Assembly (NCBI GenBank): GCA_964017185.1
Contig: OZ024875.1
Location: forward strand, 46,145,986-46,209,985
Length of the DNA stretch: 64,000 bases
Origin: Rugalucina vietnamica
Taxonomy: Eukaryota; Mollusca; Bivalvia; Lucinida; Lucinidae
Direction of reading: 5' to 3'
The notes below the pieces were generated by a model. That model had not been told where the DNA came from. It saw only the letters and a program-made list of their open reading frames with translations, and ran no database searches. Shown one piece after another: positions 1 through 11,126 of this stretch. Every line of letters begins with the position of its first letter. The stretch's first letter is position 1. Made by a program: the position numbers and the translations under genes.

Positions 1-620
1 AAATGATTGCTATGATAACATTTTAATACCCTAAAATAAGATACATATATAAGCAGACTTTTCTGCTATTCGAATATTGATAAAATCTTAAAATATTAGA
101 GAAAAATCACAGTAAATGGAGGGGGTGTACCTATGGATACTTTTATATCTCAGCAACCAAAAGCCATAGAGAGCAGGCATTGGTGTCAAATGATTGCTAT
201 GATAGTATTTTATAACCTTGTAATAAGATTTCCAAACAAACTGACTTTTTGTTGCTCAAATATTTAAGAAACTTAAGATATAAGATAAAAATGACTGGCA
301 AAGGAAGGGGGTATACTAATAAAATTGCTAATATCTCAGTGACCAAAAGCTCTAGAGAGAAGAAATTGGTATCAAATGATTGCTATGACAATATTCTATA
401 CCCAGGTTATAAGATTAATAAACAAGCTGACTTTCTTGTTGCTCAAATAATAGAAAACATAAGATATTGGAGAAAAATCACTGCCAAAGGAAGGAGGTAT
501 ACCAATTAAATTGCCAATATCTCAGTGACCAATAGCTCTAGAGAGCTGAAATTGGTATCAAAAATTGATATGATAATGTTCTATAATCATGCGATAAGAT
601 ATATAAAGGATATTTGCTTT
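1..620 (+). repeat. ~187-bp tandem repeat, open to the left
   Basis: The block AAATGATTGCTATGAT recurs at 1, 188 and 375 and, worn, at about 560. Units share ATTAGAGAAAAATCAC, GGAGGGGGTGTACC and ATATCTCAG..ACCAAAAGC. The array may begin outside the window. Two small frames over it are repeat-derived. Confidence 0.85.
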
Positions 621-664
621 TTTGAGGTGAATACCAAATATATTTCATCGAGTGAGTTGAAAAC

Positions 665-705
665 ATTAGAATTTTCACGAGTGCGCAGCACGAGTGAAAA
701 TGTTT
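665..705. repeat. short hairpin
   Basis: ATTTTCACGAGTG and CACGAGTGAAAATG pair over TTTTCAC/GTGAAAA around a CG-rich loop. The following 710-1130 shows nothing I can assign apart from a GACCGGCG/CCGGCC patch near 800. Confidence 0.6.
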
Positions 706-1129
706 ATTTTTTCAACCCACGAGATGGTTTTCACTGTAATAATAAAAAAAATCTCACTTTCTTGTTGGCACTCAAGCCCCGCTATACCCCTGCTATCCCC
801 GGCCTTAGACGACCGGCGATACAAATGACTGGTGTATAGGATACTAAAAATGGTAATTATTTTCGATGGGACAGATGCTACAAGAAGATGAAAAATCGCC
901 CCATCCCACATTTAGGAAAATCTCCGTTGTCCTCCTTGCTTCGCTACGCTCAGCGATTCAGAAAATAAGGTTTTAGAGCACTTTGGACCTTTTATTTTGC
1001 TTGCAGACATTAAACGTCAAGGTCCTGTGCTGTAACTAATGTTACATCACAACTTGTAGCCTACAGACATACATCTAAGTAAGACATGTCAATAAAAACG
1101 TCGATCAAAATAGGTTATTAATGCGTAAA

Positions 1130-1495
1130 AAAGTACAAGTAGGCAAAGATCAGGAAAAGGCGCAATCAGAAAAAGATTCCCACTCCAAAAACCGAGGTGG
1201 GAAAAAACTAAATTAACAATCAGGTACTTATACCATGAAAACATATTGTAAGCTGAATGGGCAGCTATTTTCCCAATAGGTGGCCACTCAGTTACCTAAA
1301 CTGAACTACTTTAAAAATATGAAAACATACATAAGGCGCCAACAGCACAAAAAAAATTAAACACCAAGGCATAAAACAAAAAGAACCACCACAGAAGTAT
1401 CGCCTTTGAACGATCAGTAACACAAAGTTACTGGCGTGCTTAAACCGGTTTTACATGGTCATAACCTCACCCTCAGCTTCTGCAGTGGTTGATAA
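1130..1495 (+). repeat. dispersed repeat A, full-length-like copy
   Basis: Reads TACAAGTAGGCAAAGATCAG, GGCGCAATCAGAAAAAGATT, CCAAAAACCGAGGTGGGAAA, TTTTCCCAATAGGTGGCCAC, CATAAGGCGCCAACAGCAC, AAAAGAACCACCACAGAAGT and CCTCAGCTTCTGCAGTGG in order. No protein, no tRNA-like boxes and no clear inverted ends seen, so the element class is unknown. At least ten copies in this window. Confidence 0.85.
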
Positions 1496-1559
1496 CATGG
1501 GATGTATCTAGTTGATTATATGCCTGCTGTTAGATATTGGTCTGAAGTGTTACGCTGTG

Positions 1560-1750
1560 CCATCTCGACTCACTTCGGTGACCTTGAGGTCAAGGTCACA
1601 GACTTAGACATTTTATGTTAATATTTTTATCAAAGTTTCTAGAGGTTGGTATCTTTTGAACATGGCTGGATCTATTTGACACTATACCGCTGTTACCCTG
1701 TAACAGACAGACCCCACTCAGTGACCTTGAGATCAAGGTCATGGACTTTG
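1560..1750 (+). repeat. two tandem units with inverted TCAAGGTCA sites
   Basis: TGACCTTGAGGTCAAGGTCA at 1579-1598 and TGACCTTGAGATCAAGGTCA at 1722-1741, 143 bp apart, each an inverted pair of the nine-base element TCAAGGTCA. Flanks also match between units. 1750-2810 beyond it holds an (ATT)n run at 2041-2080 and nothing else recognised. Confidence 0.75.
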
Positions 1751-2044
1751 AAGTTTTACTTTATGATGATATCCTTTCTTTTCTGAAATTAGATTTTAAT
1801 AGTTTTAGAGGCAAAACACAACTCAGGCAAGCTACGCTGTCTTTGGACAGTACATATTGCATATGTTAAAAAAAATTTTTTTTTCATGATGCAGCTCATT
1901 TGGTACTGTGAAATAATCAGATTACATGTACATTTGATTCAGTTGAACAATCATCAGTGCCCATTGAGATGGATGTACTTGGTTATGTTTAATGATTACA
2001 TTTGTTTGATTTTCATTGATTGTACATATTTTTCCATATGTATT

Positions 2045-2075
<31 letters not shown>

Positions 2076-3021
2076 TTATATCCATGCAGTTCATAAACTG
2101 AAGGGAAAATGAAGTTTTCACTATCATATGTACAAATATGTTTACAGTGAATTTTAGAGACTTTTAAACCTTGATTGTATGCTGTTTTAACCCTCAGTAA
2201 AAATTATGTGCTTAAAAAGATCTTAAAGGAATCAACATTTCTACCGGCGTCCCAACCTTGGGAATTACTACTAAGACAAGAAGAAGAGTTCAAGCTATCC
2301 AATAGCACGTACTGAACGGAATAAAAACAGTAGCCAATTTTTAATTTTACAAGACACCCAGTGTGGTATATTTGCATGGTTCTGTCCATTTGAGTCCTAT
2401 TGCCAGAATACCTGCCTTTGATGCTTACAGCAAGGAAAGTACCACTACCTTGGGCTTTAACAGCAGACAAGTTTCTTAGTCTAGCACTGAACCATGAAAC
2501 TCCCTTTGTTTTATCTGATAGGTCCCTTTGACTAAGACAGAAACAAATATACCGATAAAGGCAACACAGTCTCCTTATTATCTCCGCTTAAAAAATGTGG
2601 GGCTATACTGGATTCGCGCTCTGTTATTCCGTTATTCCGTTATTCTGTTATTCCGTCATTCCGTAATTCCATAACCACGAAAAACTTGAGAACCAATTGA
2701 TAGACTTAATTCGAGTTTTGCACATGCATCAATATTGACAATATCTACTTATGTGCCAATGCATGTCATTTTCCCCAAAATTGTAGAAGAGTAATGAGGG
2801 TCAGGATGGGGTATAATGATTAATGAATAATGGCCTGAAATTTTTAATGAGAGTGAATAAAGAGCAAAAAGTTTAAAGATGAGGGAATAATGAGGTCCTA
2901 AAGAATAATGAATAAATGTAAATTTTTAATGAATAGCAGAGTAATATAATGAATAGTGAATAGTAACATTTTAAAGAATAATGAATATATGCTAAAATTT
3001 GGCTATGGAATTGTCTTAGAT

Positions 3022-3731
3022 GGCCTCCCTGACATTCCAGAATTTCTTTTTTTCTGGGGTCTGGACGCCCTAAGACCCGATTTAGTTCAAATGTTGTATT
3101 CATATTTTAGAAATCCTTAAATGTTTGGAAAGACATATGTCTGGAAGCCAAGCATGTAGGGGCTCACCTCATGGACCAATTGAAAAATGAAGGCAGAGAA
3201 AAATAAATCGTTCTGGATGTTTACTGAGCCAGATACTATTTCACTTTTTTGTTTTCTTCTGTATATGTATTTTCGTTCTATTCTTATTACCCCTATTATG
3301 TATGTTCCAATCCTAAAATGATAGTCTTTTCTGGGGGTGGACATCATCTTGCTTTTTTATATGACAGAACATAATATAGCGTCTTTTGCAATCAGAAACA
3401 AGGAAGCACTAAGAACGTTAATGCAAATCTATCTGGCAATTTATATGGCGCTACATATATTTTTCCTCGCTCGCTTCGCTCGCTCGGTATTTAAGACATT
3501 AATAAAAATGTATTGTATAATCAGGCATAAGCACAAATCCATGCATCACATAGTACTCCTATGCTAACTAGTTTACTAAATAAAACAACAGTGTTTTATT
3601 ATAACTTTTACTTCTGAAGTTACATTTTTTCTTAAATAACCTTTGGTATTCATAATTGAATCAGATTCAGGGTAAAAGTTAGATGGCCTCCCTGACACTC
3701 CAGAATTTCATTTTTCTGGGGTCTGGACGCA
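3022..3731. repeat. duplicated ~50-bp block flanking unassigned sequence
   Basis: TTAGATGGCCTCCCTGACAT and TTTTCTGGGGTCTGGACGC occur at 3018-3070 and again at 3679-3731. Between them is AT-rich sequence with a CTCGCTCGCTTCGCTCGCTC patch at 3467-3486. The neighbourhood 2820-2990 and 4030-4120 is rich in TAATGAATAATGAAT words. Confidence 0.5.
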
Positions 3732-4149
3732 AGAAAAATGCTATAATTATGTTCTGTACTCAGTATTTAAGGTGGAGGGTTCATACTTCAACAGATTTAA
3801 AGGGTGATTTGCTGAAAAAAATCGGTATACTATACGAGGCTTTATGGTCTAGCAGAGTATAAAATTATCCTTCTCTCAAGATGTAAATATCAAGGTTGCA
3901 CTCAGCAGTCTACAATTTAATATCATAGAACTAGTTCTTGTGGCAAGAGATAAGGGATGCCGTGGGTGGGAACACCTATTTGCAGCATGCTTATGGATAT
4001 TAGCTGGATGAAGAAGGCGTGACTAGTAATTATCATATTTTAATGAATAATCAAGCTAATTTTAATGAATACGCCAAAATTTTAATGACAGTGAATAAAT
4101 GGCTAAATTTTTAGTGATTAGTGAATACCAGGACCCCCCATCCAGACCC

Positions 4150-4915
4150 TCAGTAATTGCCCTTGGATGGCCCTTCATTTAAGCCAGAAATTCGTTTCCG
4201 CACAATATCTTGGGAATGAATAGAAAGAATTTGTCAAAGTTTTATATGCACATTAACATTGACAAGATCCAGCTTGGGATTGTTACACGTCATTTGTTTG
4301 CAAATATGTAACGAAGTTATGGCCCTTGGTGCGTGTCCGAATTTCGTTTCCGCTCAATATCTTGGGAATGAATTGATGGAATTTGACCAAATTCTGTATG
4401 CACATTAACATTGACAAGACCTAGGCATTGTTACACATCTTTTTTCGCAAATTTGTAACAGAGTTATGGCCCTTGATGCGAGTCAGAATTTCGTTTCCGC
4501 TCAATATCTTGAGAATGAATAGACAGAATTTGACCAAATTTTGTTTGCACATTAACATTGACACGATTTAGCTTAAACTTGTCAAACATCATTTTCAAGC
4601 AAATTGGTAACAGAGTTATGGACCTTGATGCGCGTCAGAATTTTGTTTCCGCTCAATATCTTCAGAATGAATTGACTGAATTTAACAAAAAATTTTGAAC
4701 ATGTATGGGCATTAACATTGACAAGATTTAGCTTGGGATTGTTAGACGTCTTTTTTTCGCGAAACTGTAACGAAGTTATGGCCCTTGATGCGCATCAGAA
4801 TTTCGTTTCCACTCAGTATGTTGACAATGAGTTGACCTCAACATCAACATTGACAAGATCTAGCTTGAGATTGTTACCAGTTTTTGCAAATTTGTGATGG
4901 AGTTATAACCTTTTG
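4150..4915 (+). repeat. ~150-bp tandem array
   Basis: About five units with TTTCGTTTCCGCTCAATATC, TTGGGAATGAAT, CACATTAACATTGACAAGAT and GAGTTATGGCCCTTGATGCG, anchors near 4191, 4347, 4490, 4646 and 4800. Period and style fit the cores of bivalve pearl-like elements. No ends recognised here. Confidence 0.85.
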
Positions 4916-4979
4916 ACTGATCTTCTTATTGTACATCTTTCAAAAATTGTTTCTGCATTTGGGCTTTCGCATGACATGA

Positions 4980-5290
4980 AAAGCGCTGAAGTGGAGCTAT
5001 AGTCAGATTCTCTGACAATTCTAGTTTTCACTAGATGAGAAGCAACAACAGAAAGCCTAGGAATAGACACATCACAAACCAGACACCATGTGGGAAAGAA
5101 TGGACAAAACAAGACAGATACAAGATTGAATATGATAATACATATGAAGAGCGTATGACTAGCTCTTTCCCGAAGAGCGTATGACAAGCTCTTTGCCAGG
5201 AAGGAAGCCACCCGGCTAGCCTCAACTGAAATTAAAATGACCATATATAACAGACGTAGGGTGAGTTAACAGGCGACTTTTAAAAATAAC
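4980..5290 (-). repeat. dispersed repeat B copy
   Basis: Plus strand has GAGCGTATGACTAGCTCTTT duplicated within 50 bp, then GCCAGGAAGGAAGCCACCCG and GCTAGCCTCAACTG, the inverse of the repeat-B core. The 113-codon minus frame across it is a by-product. Confidence 0.65.
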
Positions 5291-5396
5291 ACAACAGAAC
5301 TGCCTTTGAATGGACAGTGATTAACCTAAGGGCTGAAATCTATTTTACAGGACCCAAAACTCGCTCTTTGTCTACTGTGATTCAATAACAAGAATT

Positions 5397-5810
5397 CGGA
5401 ATTAGACCGAACCCATTATTGTTTCCGCGTCTTCATCCACAAGTCCACAGATGGCGAATAATGAGTGGGGAACCAAATCAGCTGTTCCAAGAATTGAACA
5501 TAATACGGGCGTTCACGTACGCCCGCATATATATACGTTGATGCAAACACACATCAATCCGGAAATGACGGCAATTAGACCGATCCCACTGTTGCTCCCG
5601 CATCATCATAAGTCAGTACCTGGCGAAAAACGAGTAGGGAACCAACCATAATGATACATGCTAAGAAAGAAAAAAAATAAGATCGTGAACGAATTATTTC
5701 GGAATTAGACCGAACCCATCATTGTTTCCGCGTCTTCATCCACAAGTCCACAGATGGCGAATAATGAGTGGGGAACCAAATCAGCTGTTCCAAGAATTGA
5801 ACATAATGGC
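5397..5810 (+). repeat. three-unit tandem repeat
   Basis: GGAATTAGACCGAACCCAT to AACATAAT (about 110 bp) occurs at 5397 and again, nearly identical, at 5699. A diverged third unit (AATTAGACCGATCCCACTG) lies between them near 5574. The small frame across it is repeat-derived. Confidence 0.8.
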
Positions 5811-6449
5811 AATTGATTCCATGTGTTAACATTATTATTATTGTGAAAGATGATAAAAAAAAACAATCCAAAATTACTGTTTTGATTTAAAAAAGGCCAT
5901 TTAAAAGTTTTATTTTGAATGGTCAGAAAACCATTGCTATCTTGAAGCCCAATATATTTTGATAAAATGATACTTATTTATTTGGAGTTTTTCTGATGAT
6001 ATTAAAAGCGAAGCATAGTAAGGTCTATCTATGCTGCGAAGATGAAGTTAGCGGAAGCGGGTCAACTCGGCCTGATACCAACTCGGCTCCTGGGTCAACT
6101 TGGTCCTGTGTCTACTTGGCCGGGTCAACTCGGTCTGGTATTGTTTAAGGTAATATGACGTTGTGCGTGTTTTTGGCATGCCATAATTTGTCACAATTGT
6201 AAGAAACCTATAAAATGTTAAAACCCAGCAATTCATTTTCTAAGTGCGGGAATTTGGGCCAAATGCCTATGTGTATAATAATTTTTGATATACCAGTGAG
6301 TAAATTATGCTACAATTCTGAGAATTTACTGGGCAGCTGTGCTGTGAGTTGATCAATGAAACATGAAAAAGTGTCACAACCCTCAACATTTTGGATAGTG
6401 GAATTTGGAATTCAGAGTTTCCGTTCTTACTTTGTTGTATGTGGCTACT

Positions 6450-7025
6450 AATTTATTTGGTGTGGCCTAAGACAACTGAAGAACGAGACTATTCCATACA
6501 AGAATGATCCTAAGGGCATTATATAGGCCAAGTACCTGGTATATTGTGAATCATGTATTTGTGATGCCCGAGTTCTTCATAAGGGGTTAGCAGGGGTCAA
6601 ATACTTGTCTTTGTCAGGAGACACTATACCCGTCGAGTGAATCTTGTAAAAGAAGGTTAAGGAGGACTGCTCCCTGCAGGCCTCCACGGTTGGCCAATCA
6701 AGCTTGTCAAGCATGTCATCAACGCTGCTTCTGTTCCTCCACCGCCTGCAGGTCCACCTGGCAGCTGTCCTCTGCACCTTCTCTACCTGGTCAATATCAG
6801 TATCATTATAGGAATGCCAAATAGGAGCCGCATACTCAAGCTGGGGCCTTACCAATGATTTGTATGCAACTTCTTTAGTATGACGAGGTGCCAAGACCAA
6901 ACTGCGTCGAAGAAAGCCCAATGTCTTAGTTGCTTTACATGAAATTTCAGAAACATGTTGACCCCATTCAAGATTATCTGCAATTGTTAAACCAAGGTAT
7001 TTGGCAGACTGAACTGTGATTCTTT
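6450..7025 (-). pseudogene. non-LTR retrotransposon fragment, reverse-transcriptase C-terminal region
   Basis: Minus frame reads SAKYLGLTIADNLEWGQHV, GFLRRSLVLAPRHTKEVAYK, LVRPQLEYAAPIW and VEKVQRTAARW, the standard block C-terminal to the catalytic domain in Jockey/CR1/L2-like LINEs. A TGA follows PANPL near 6577, but the frame continues with RTRASQIHDSQYTRY. The RT catalytic box and endonuclease are missing, so the copy is truncated at its 5' end, abutting a repeat-B copy at about 7020. Not functional. Confidence 0.75.
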
Positions 7026-7400
7026 ATGTTGTTGTGCAGTATGTTTGATATGTCGACTTTTGTTGTATACGCTTAATTTGTTTTTAGTTGAAACAAGCCG
7101 GATGGCTACCTTCCTGGGAAAGAGCTAGTCATCTTGCCCTTCGTGTGTGTTGTCACATTTTCATGTTCAGGCATCCTGAACCTTCTTTTGAACTATTATG
7201 TTTGCCCTTGTTAAGTCTACATCTTTCCCGCTTGGTGTCTGGGTTGGGATTTTAAATTTAATTGCGTCCATTCCTGTGCTCTCTTTTTTACTTGTTCTAA
7301 TATTTGACTATCCATTTTTTTCTGCACACCAGGAACCACGAATTAAAGCACATATGTTGAATAGGGTAAGCTTTCATCCTATAACTAGGGCTAAACGCCC
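7017..7400 (+). repeat. dispersed repeat B copy
   Basis: GTTGTATACGCTTAATTTG, GTTGAAACAAGCCGGATGGC, TACCTTCCTGGGAAAGAGCT and TCGTGTGTGTTGTCACATTT define the family. Other copies: 4980-5290 (minus), 26230-26460 and 51060-51380. Repeats A and B share an opening (GCCCTCCAGT..ACTGATCGTTCCAAGGCG). The 71-codon frame here is not considered a gene. Confidence 0.75.
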
Positions 7401-8590
7401 GCAAGCTTTTTGAAAAAGCTAATACTTGTAAGAAAATTATATGGTTTTAAACATTTTGGTGGGTTGAGTCCAAAACGAGGCTGTGAGGGTATGACACCAC
7501 ACCCTCACAATCATAAAATTAAATATATCACATTTTCATGCAAATAGAACTGAATAAATTAGCAAAAGACTTTCCTCTCATTCATTGAAACAATCTTGTT
7601 CATTTTTAGTTTATAAAGCGAGTCAAGTGCTTTAAATACATGTACATATTTTTCAACTTTAGTCACGTGATTTCCTTAACAAAATGGCGACCGCCTTAGA
7701 CGTCATTGTCAAATTTTAGAATGGCCAAAACTACAAAACCGTGAAAGGTCAATGTTTTTACCAGAGAATAAGTACTTTCTGGTTTACAGACAAAAATTAT
7801 CTCTAAAAACTGAGAAACAGGTGCACTAAATCTTTTGACAGCCATGTTTAAACAGGAAACAATCCAAAGACTGTAGGTAACAAAACTTTTAATGCAGCAC
7901 ACTGTTCGAATTCTTAATGGCTGTATCACTAAGTACATCAGTCTTACCCTGTCCACAAAGTGGTTTGCACCATCCCTATTAGGTATCCTTAAATAATGTA
8001 CAAAATAATTTGAGCTAAGATCTTTGAACCACAGAAACACAACCATAAACACACTGATGTTGGTTGCGTTCTCATCATTTTTATTTAATTTGTCACATTT
8101 TATTTGCTTCTCAAAATGAATTGTTAACTGGTTCAAAATTCTGCCGAGGTGCTTCTCTGTCAAACTCACCCATGTACCTTTAAATGCACAGTAGCAAACA
8201 TTAAAGCAGAGTTAGCATCTCATTCTGGAGATAATGATACAGCTGTAAAGCTTCTGAAAAGTTTTTTGGTGGATCCATATTATCTCTACCCATTATGCTT
8301 ACACACACCCCATAAACATCCTCACCACAGTGAATTACAGAACGAAACAGTGCTCCTTGAGAACACGAATCAATATCTGAATCTTGAACAGAATGTAACT
8401 GAGTTGTTGTAGTGTTTGCCACAGCTCTGGTGCATAAAAGATAACATCTGGACGACCGAACGGCACACTGTTATTCTCGGATGGTCTAATGTCATGCCTG
8501 TTCCAGGTCTCTGAAGTTTCGTCTAGCTCGAACTGAAAACAAGAACCAAAATTAGATATATGCAACATGTAATTATGCAAGATCAAATGC

Positions 8591-10241
8591 AACAAGAGGA
8601 TCAATGGTCCTATAAACGCTCACCTGATATAAGGTCCTGATACAATTTGACCAATTTACATTGCATTAAAGACCCAGGACGTGGGGGGGGGGACAAACCC
8701 GAGGGCCAAACAGTTTTCGTAAACAAATTATCTTCGTAAACAAATTATCTGTCCATTTGCCCATTTCTAGCAAGTTCTGTCATTAAATGACATTTTCCCA
8801 CTTTTCCCCATTCAAATGCATAGGCGACCTTGTTGTAAAATAGGTAAAACAGTATGGTATATAAAAGGCAAGAAATTGGACAAAATTTGTTCAGCCAGCT
8901 TCATAGGTTATCTTGGTTCTTAATCTCTATCAAAACATATCTCTGCAGCATTGCAGGGTCATGTTTATATGTTCTCTGGACAGTTCCAAATTAACATAAG
9001 CATAGTATATACTAGAAGCTAAGTGTCTCTATGTTGAAGTTACAACTTGCTTTCAAAGTGTATGTGCGACTACTTTTAATATTTAAAACTTGCACATTTC
9101 ACTTTTTGTATACATTTGTTGTAACAAATAAAAAGGACTAAGCGTTACTGAAACAAAAATGCTTCAATTTGTTGAATTTGATGGGTATACGCTATAACAC
9201 ATGAAGATAGCATTATGCTAGCTTTAACTTTTTATCAGTTTTGTCCAATTTTGTGAGTTAGTATAAATGATCTTTCACTTGAAATGCTTTCATAAACATT
9301 TAACCAGCCTTGTCAGAAAAATGCTTGGCAATACAGACACAGTTAGAAAAATAATCACATTAAGTGGTTGTTTTTGAGCAAATTTTCTGAAATCGGACTT
9401 ATATTCCTCACTGAAAAGTGATTTATGTATTTTTATAGAGCTCCATGCCCTGATGTTTCATGCCAAGCTTCAAAATCACAGGCCTTCTGGTTCTGGAGAA
9501 GAAGATCTTTAAAAGATTTCTGTTATTTATAGCCATGGTGGCTATCTTGGCCATGTGACCTGAATCATTTATATAAACTTTCATCCCCTCTTCATACATG
9601 TATGGATGTTCCATGTGAAGTTTGGCTTTGATTGGCCAAGCGGTTTCAGAGAATAAGAATTTTGAATATCATGGTCATTTAATTGTATATAGCCCCAGAG
9701 CAGGGGCAGACAACCCACTGTGGCAAAATTGTTTTTCAAACTCATAGGCGACCTAAGTTGACCTTTCCATTAAATAGGTCAAGGTCATCCCAGCGTCATG
9801 ATTTATATCAATTTTGTAGAGCTCCATGCCCTGGTACTTCATGTCAAGTTTCAAAATCATAAGCCTTCAGGTTCTTGAGAAGAAGATTTTTTAAAGGTTT
9901 TTGCTATTAATAGCCATGGCTATCAAGTCTTGGTCTTGTGACCTGGATCATTTATATAAACTTTGTCCTCCCTTCCTAAGGATGATCCATATGAAGTTTG
10001 GCTTTGATTGTCCAAGCGGTTTCTGAGGAGAAGATGTTTTAATACTATGGTCATTATGTATATGCCCATTCCCACTGAAGCTGCATTTGAGGTTTGGCTT
10101 CAATATGTCAAGTGGTTTCAGAGAAGAAGATCTATGAAAATGGTGGACGGACGGACGCCGGACGGACGCCGGACGAACGCCGGACGGACGCCGAACCATT
10201 GTTATACTATAAGTTAGGAGCCCTTTGCTCAGGTGAGCTAA
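8591..10241 (+). mobile_element. Helitron-like non-autonomous element, copy 1
   Basis: Begins AACAAGAGGATCAATGGTCC and ends GAGCCCTTTGCTCAGGTGAG then CTAA followed by T, with a short hairpin (GAGC..GCTC at 10218-10230) upstream of CTAA. Internal segments repeat twice with wording such as TTCATGCCAAGCTTCAAAAT and GCTATCTTGGCCATGTGACC, and a short GGACGGACGCC tandem sits near 10143-10195. Both ends match the elements at about 29.4-30.6 and 57.95-58.90 kb in the opposite orientation. It sits in the intron of the decayed integrase-core gene. No coding capacity. Confidence 0.75.
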
Positions 10242-10721
10242 TAAAACCTTGAGAATGAGCAGAGCAGAACAGATAATTTATTACACTCAGATCAAAAAAT
10301 GGCATATGCGGGTTTGAAAACTTTGTACAGTGAAAATAATTTATGGTGTACCAGAAGTCTAAAAGATGTTTTTCAGGTATTGACAAACGACTGCCATTTT
10401 TATCGTCATAAAGTAACTTATCCAACATGAGTTTGTTTATATTTGTAGGTAATTGTTCAAATTAAAGTTAATATACTAGTGTCATTTATGATGTCAGAAG
10501 CATTATTACCAAGCTAACAGGAAACCAATTTAAGTATGAAACGAATTTTTTTAATACCCTTTAGATATCAGAAAGAAAAGTTAAGGAAAGCAATGATCAG
10601 GAATTGGTGCAATCAAAACCAATGTCCCGCCCTTCAACACAGGTGGGTACCAACCGAAATTACACTAATACAAAAAAGAAGAACATACATCAACAGATAG
10701 ACGACATGTAAACATTGTGGA

Positions 10722-11126
10722 TTTAAGCCCAGGGGGGGGGGGGGAGGGGTACTCGGAAATTTTCCCTGTACATAGGCTGGGGGTATTTTTGGGGTCAAAG
10801 ATTCGAATGCCGGTATTTTTGGGGGGTTTACAGAAAAAAAATGAATATTTTTGGGTAGGCAATTTTTGTGGATATTTTTGGGGGGTCCAATAAAAATTGA
10901 ATATTTTTTGGTGTTTAATGTCGGAAAAAGGGTTATATCAAGTGTTTTTCAGCAATTGCAGATTTTTTTTTTTTTTTTTTTTTTTTTTGGGGGGGGGGGG
11001 TATGCTAAAAATTCCTGATATTTTTGGGGGGTATTTTTTTTTTGGGGGGGGAGTACAGAGTAGATGCTTGGGCCCAGCCTATGCCGGTATAGGAAAAATC
11101 TCAGAGTTCCCCCACCCCCTGGGGAT
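10722..11126. mobile_element. G-rich foldback element
   Basis: Left end CCCAGGGGGGGGGGG then ACTCGGAAATTTTCCCTGTA and CATAGGCTGGG; right end is the inverse: CCCAGCCTATGCCGG, AGGAAAAATCTCAGAGTTCC and CCCACCCCCTGGGG. The interior repeats TATTTTTGGGGG several times and has a long T run joined to a G run (about 10966-11000). It splits a diverged repeat-A copy (10575-10690 and 11127-11310). G runs could form quadruplexes. Confidence 0.7.

Noticed and set aside
5451-5651. 66-codon plus frame
   Set aside because: Encoded by the three-unit tandem repeat, with a diverged second copy lacking the frame.
7696-8169. 157-codon minus frame just downstream of the integrase relic's stop
   Set aside because: No recognisable domain, and the integrase-core C-terminus already ends at about 8185 in a separate frame; kept only as unknown open frame.
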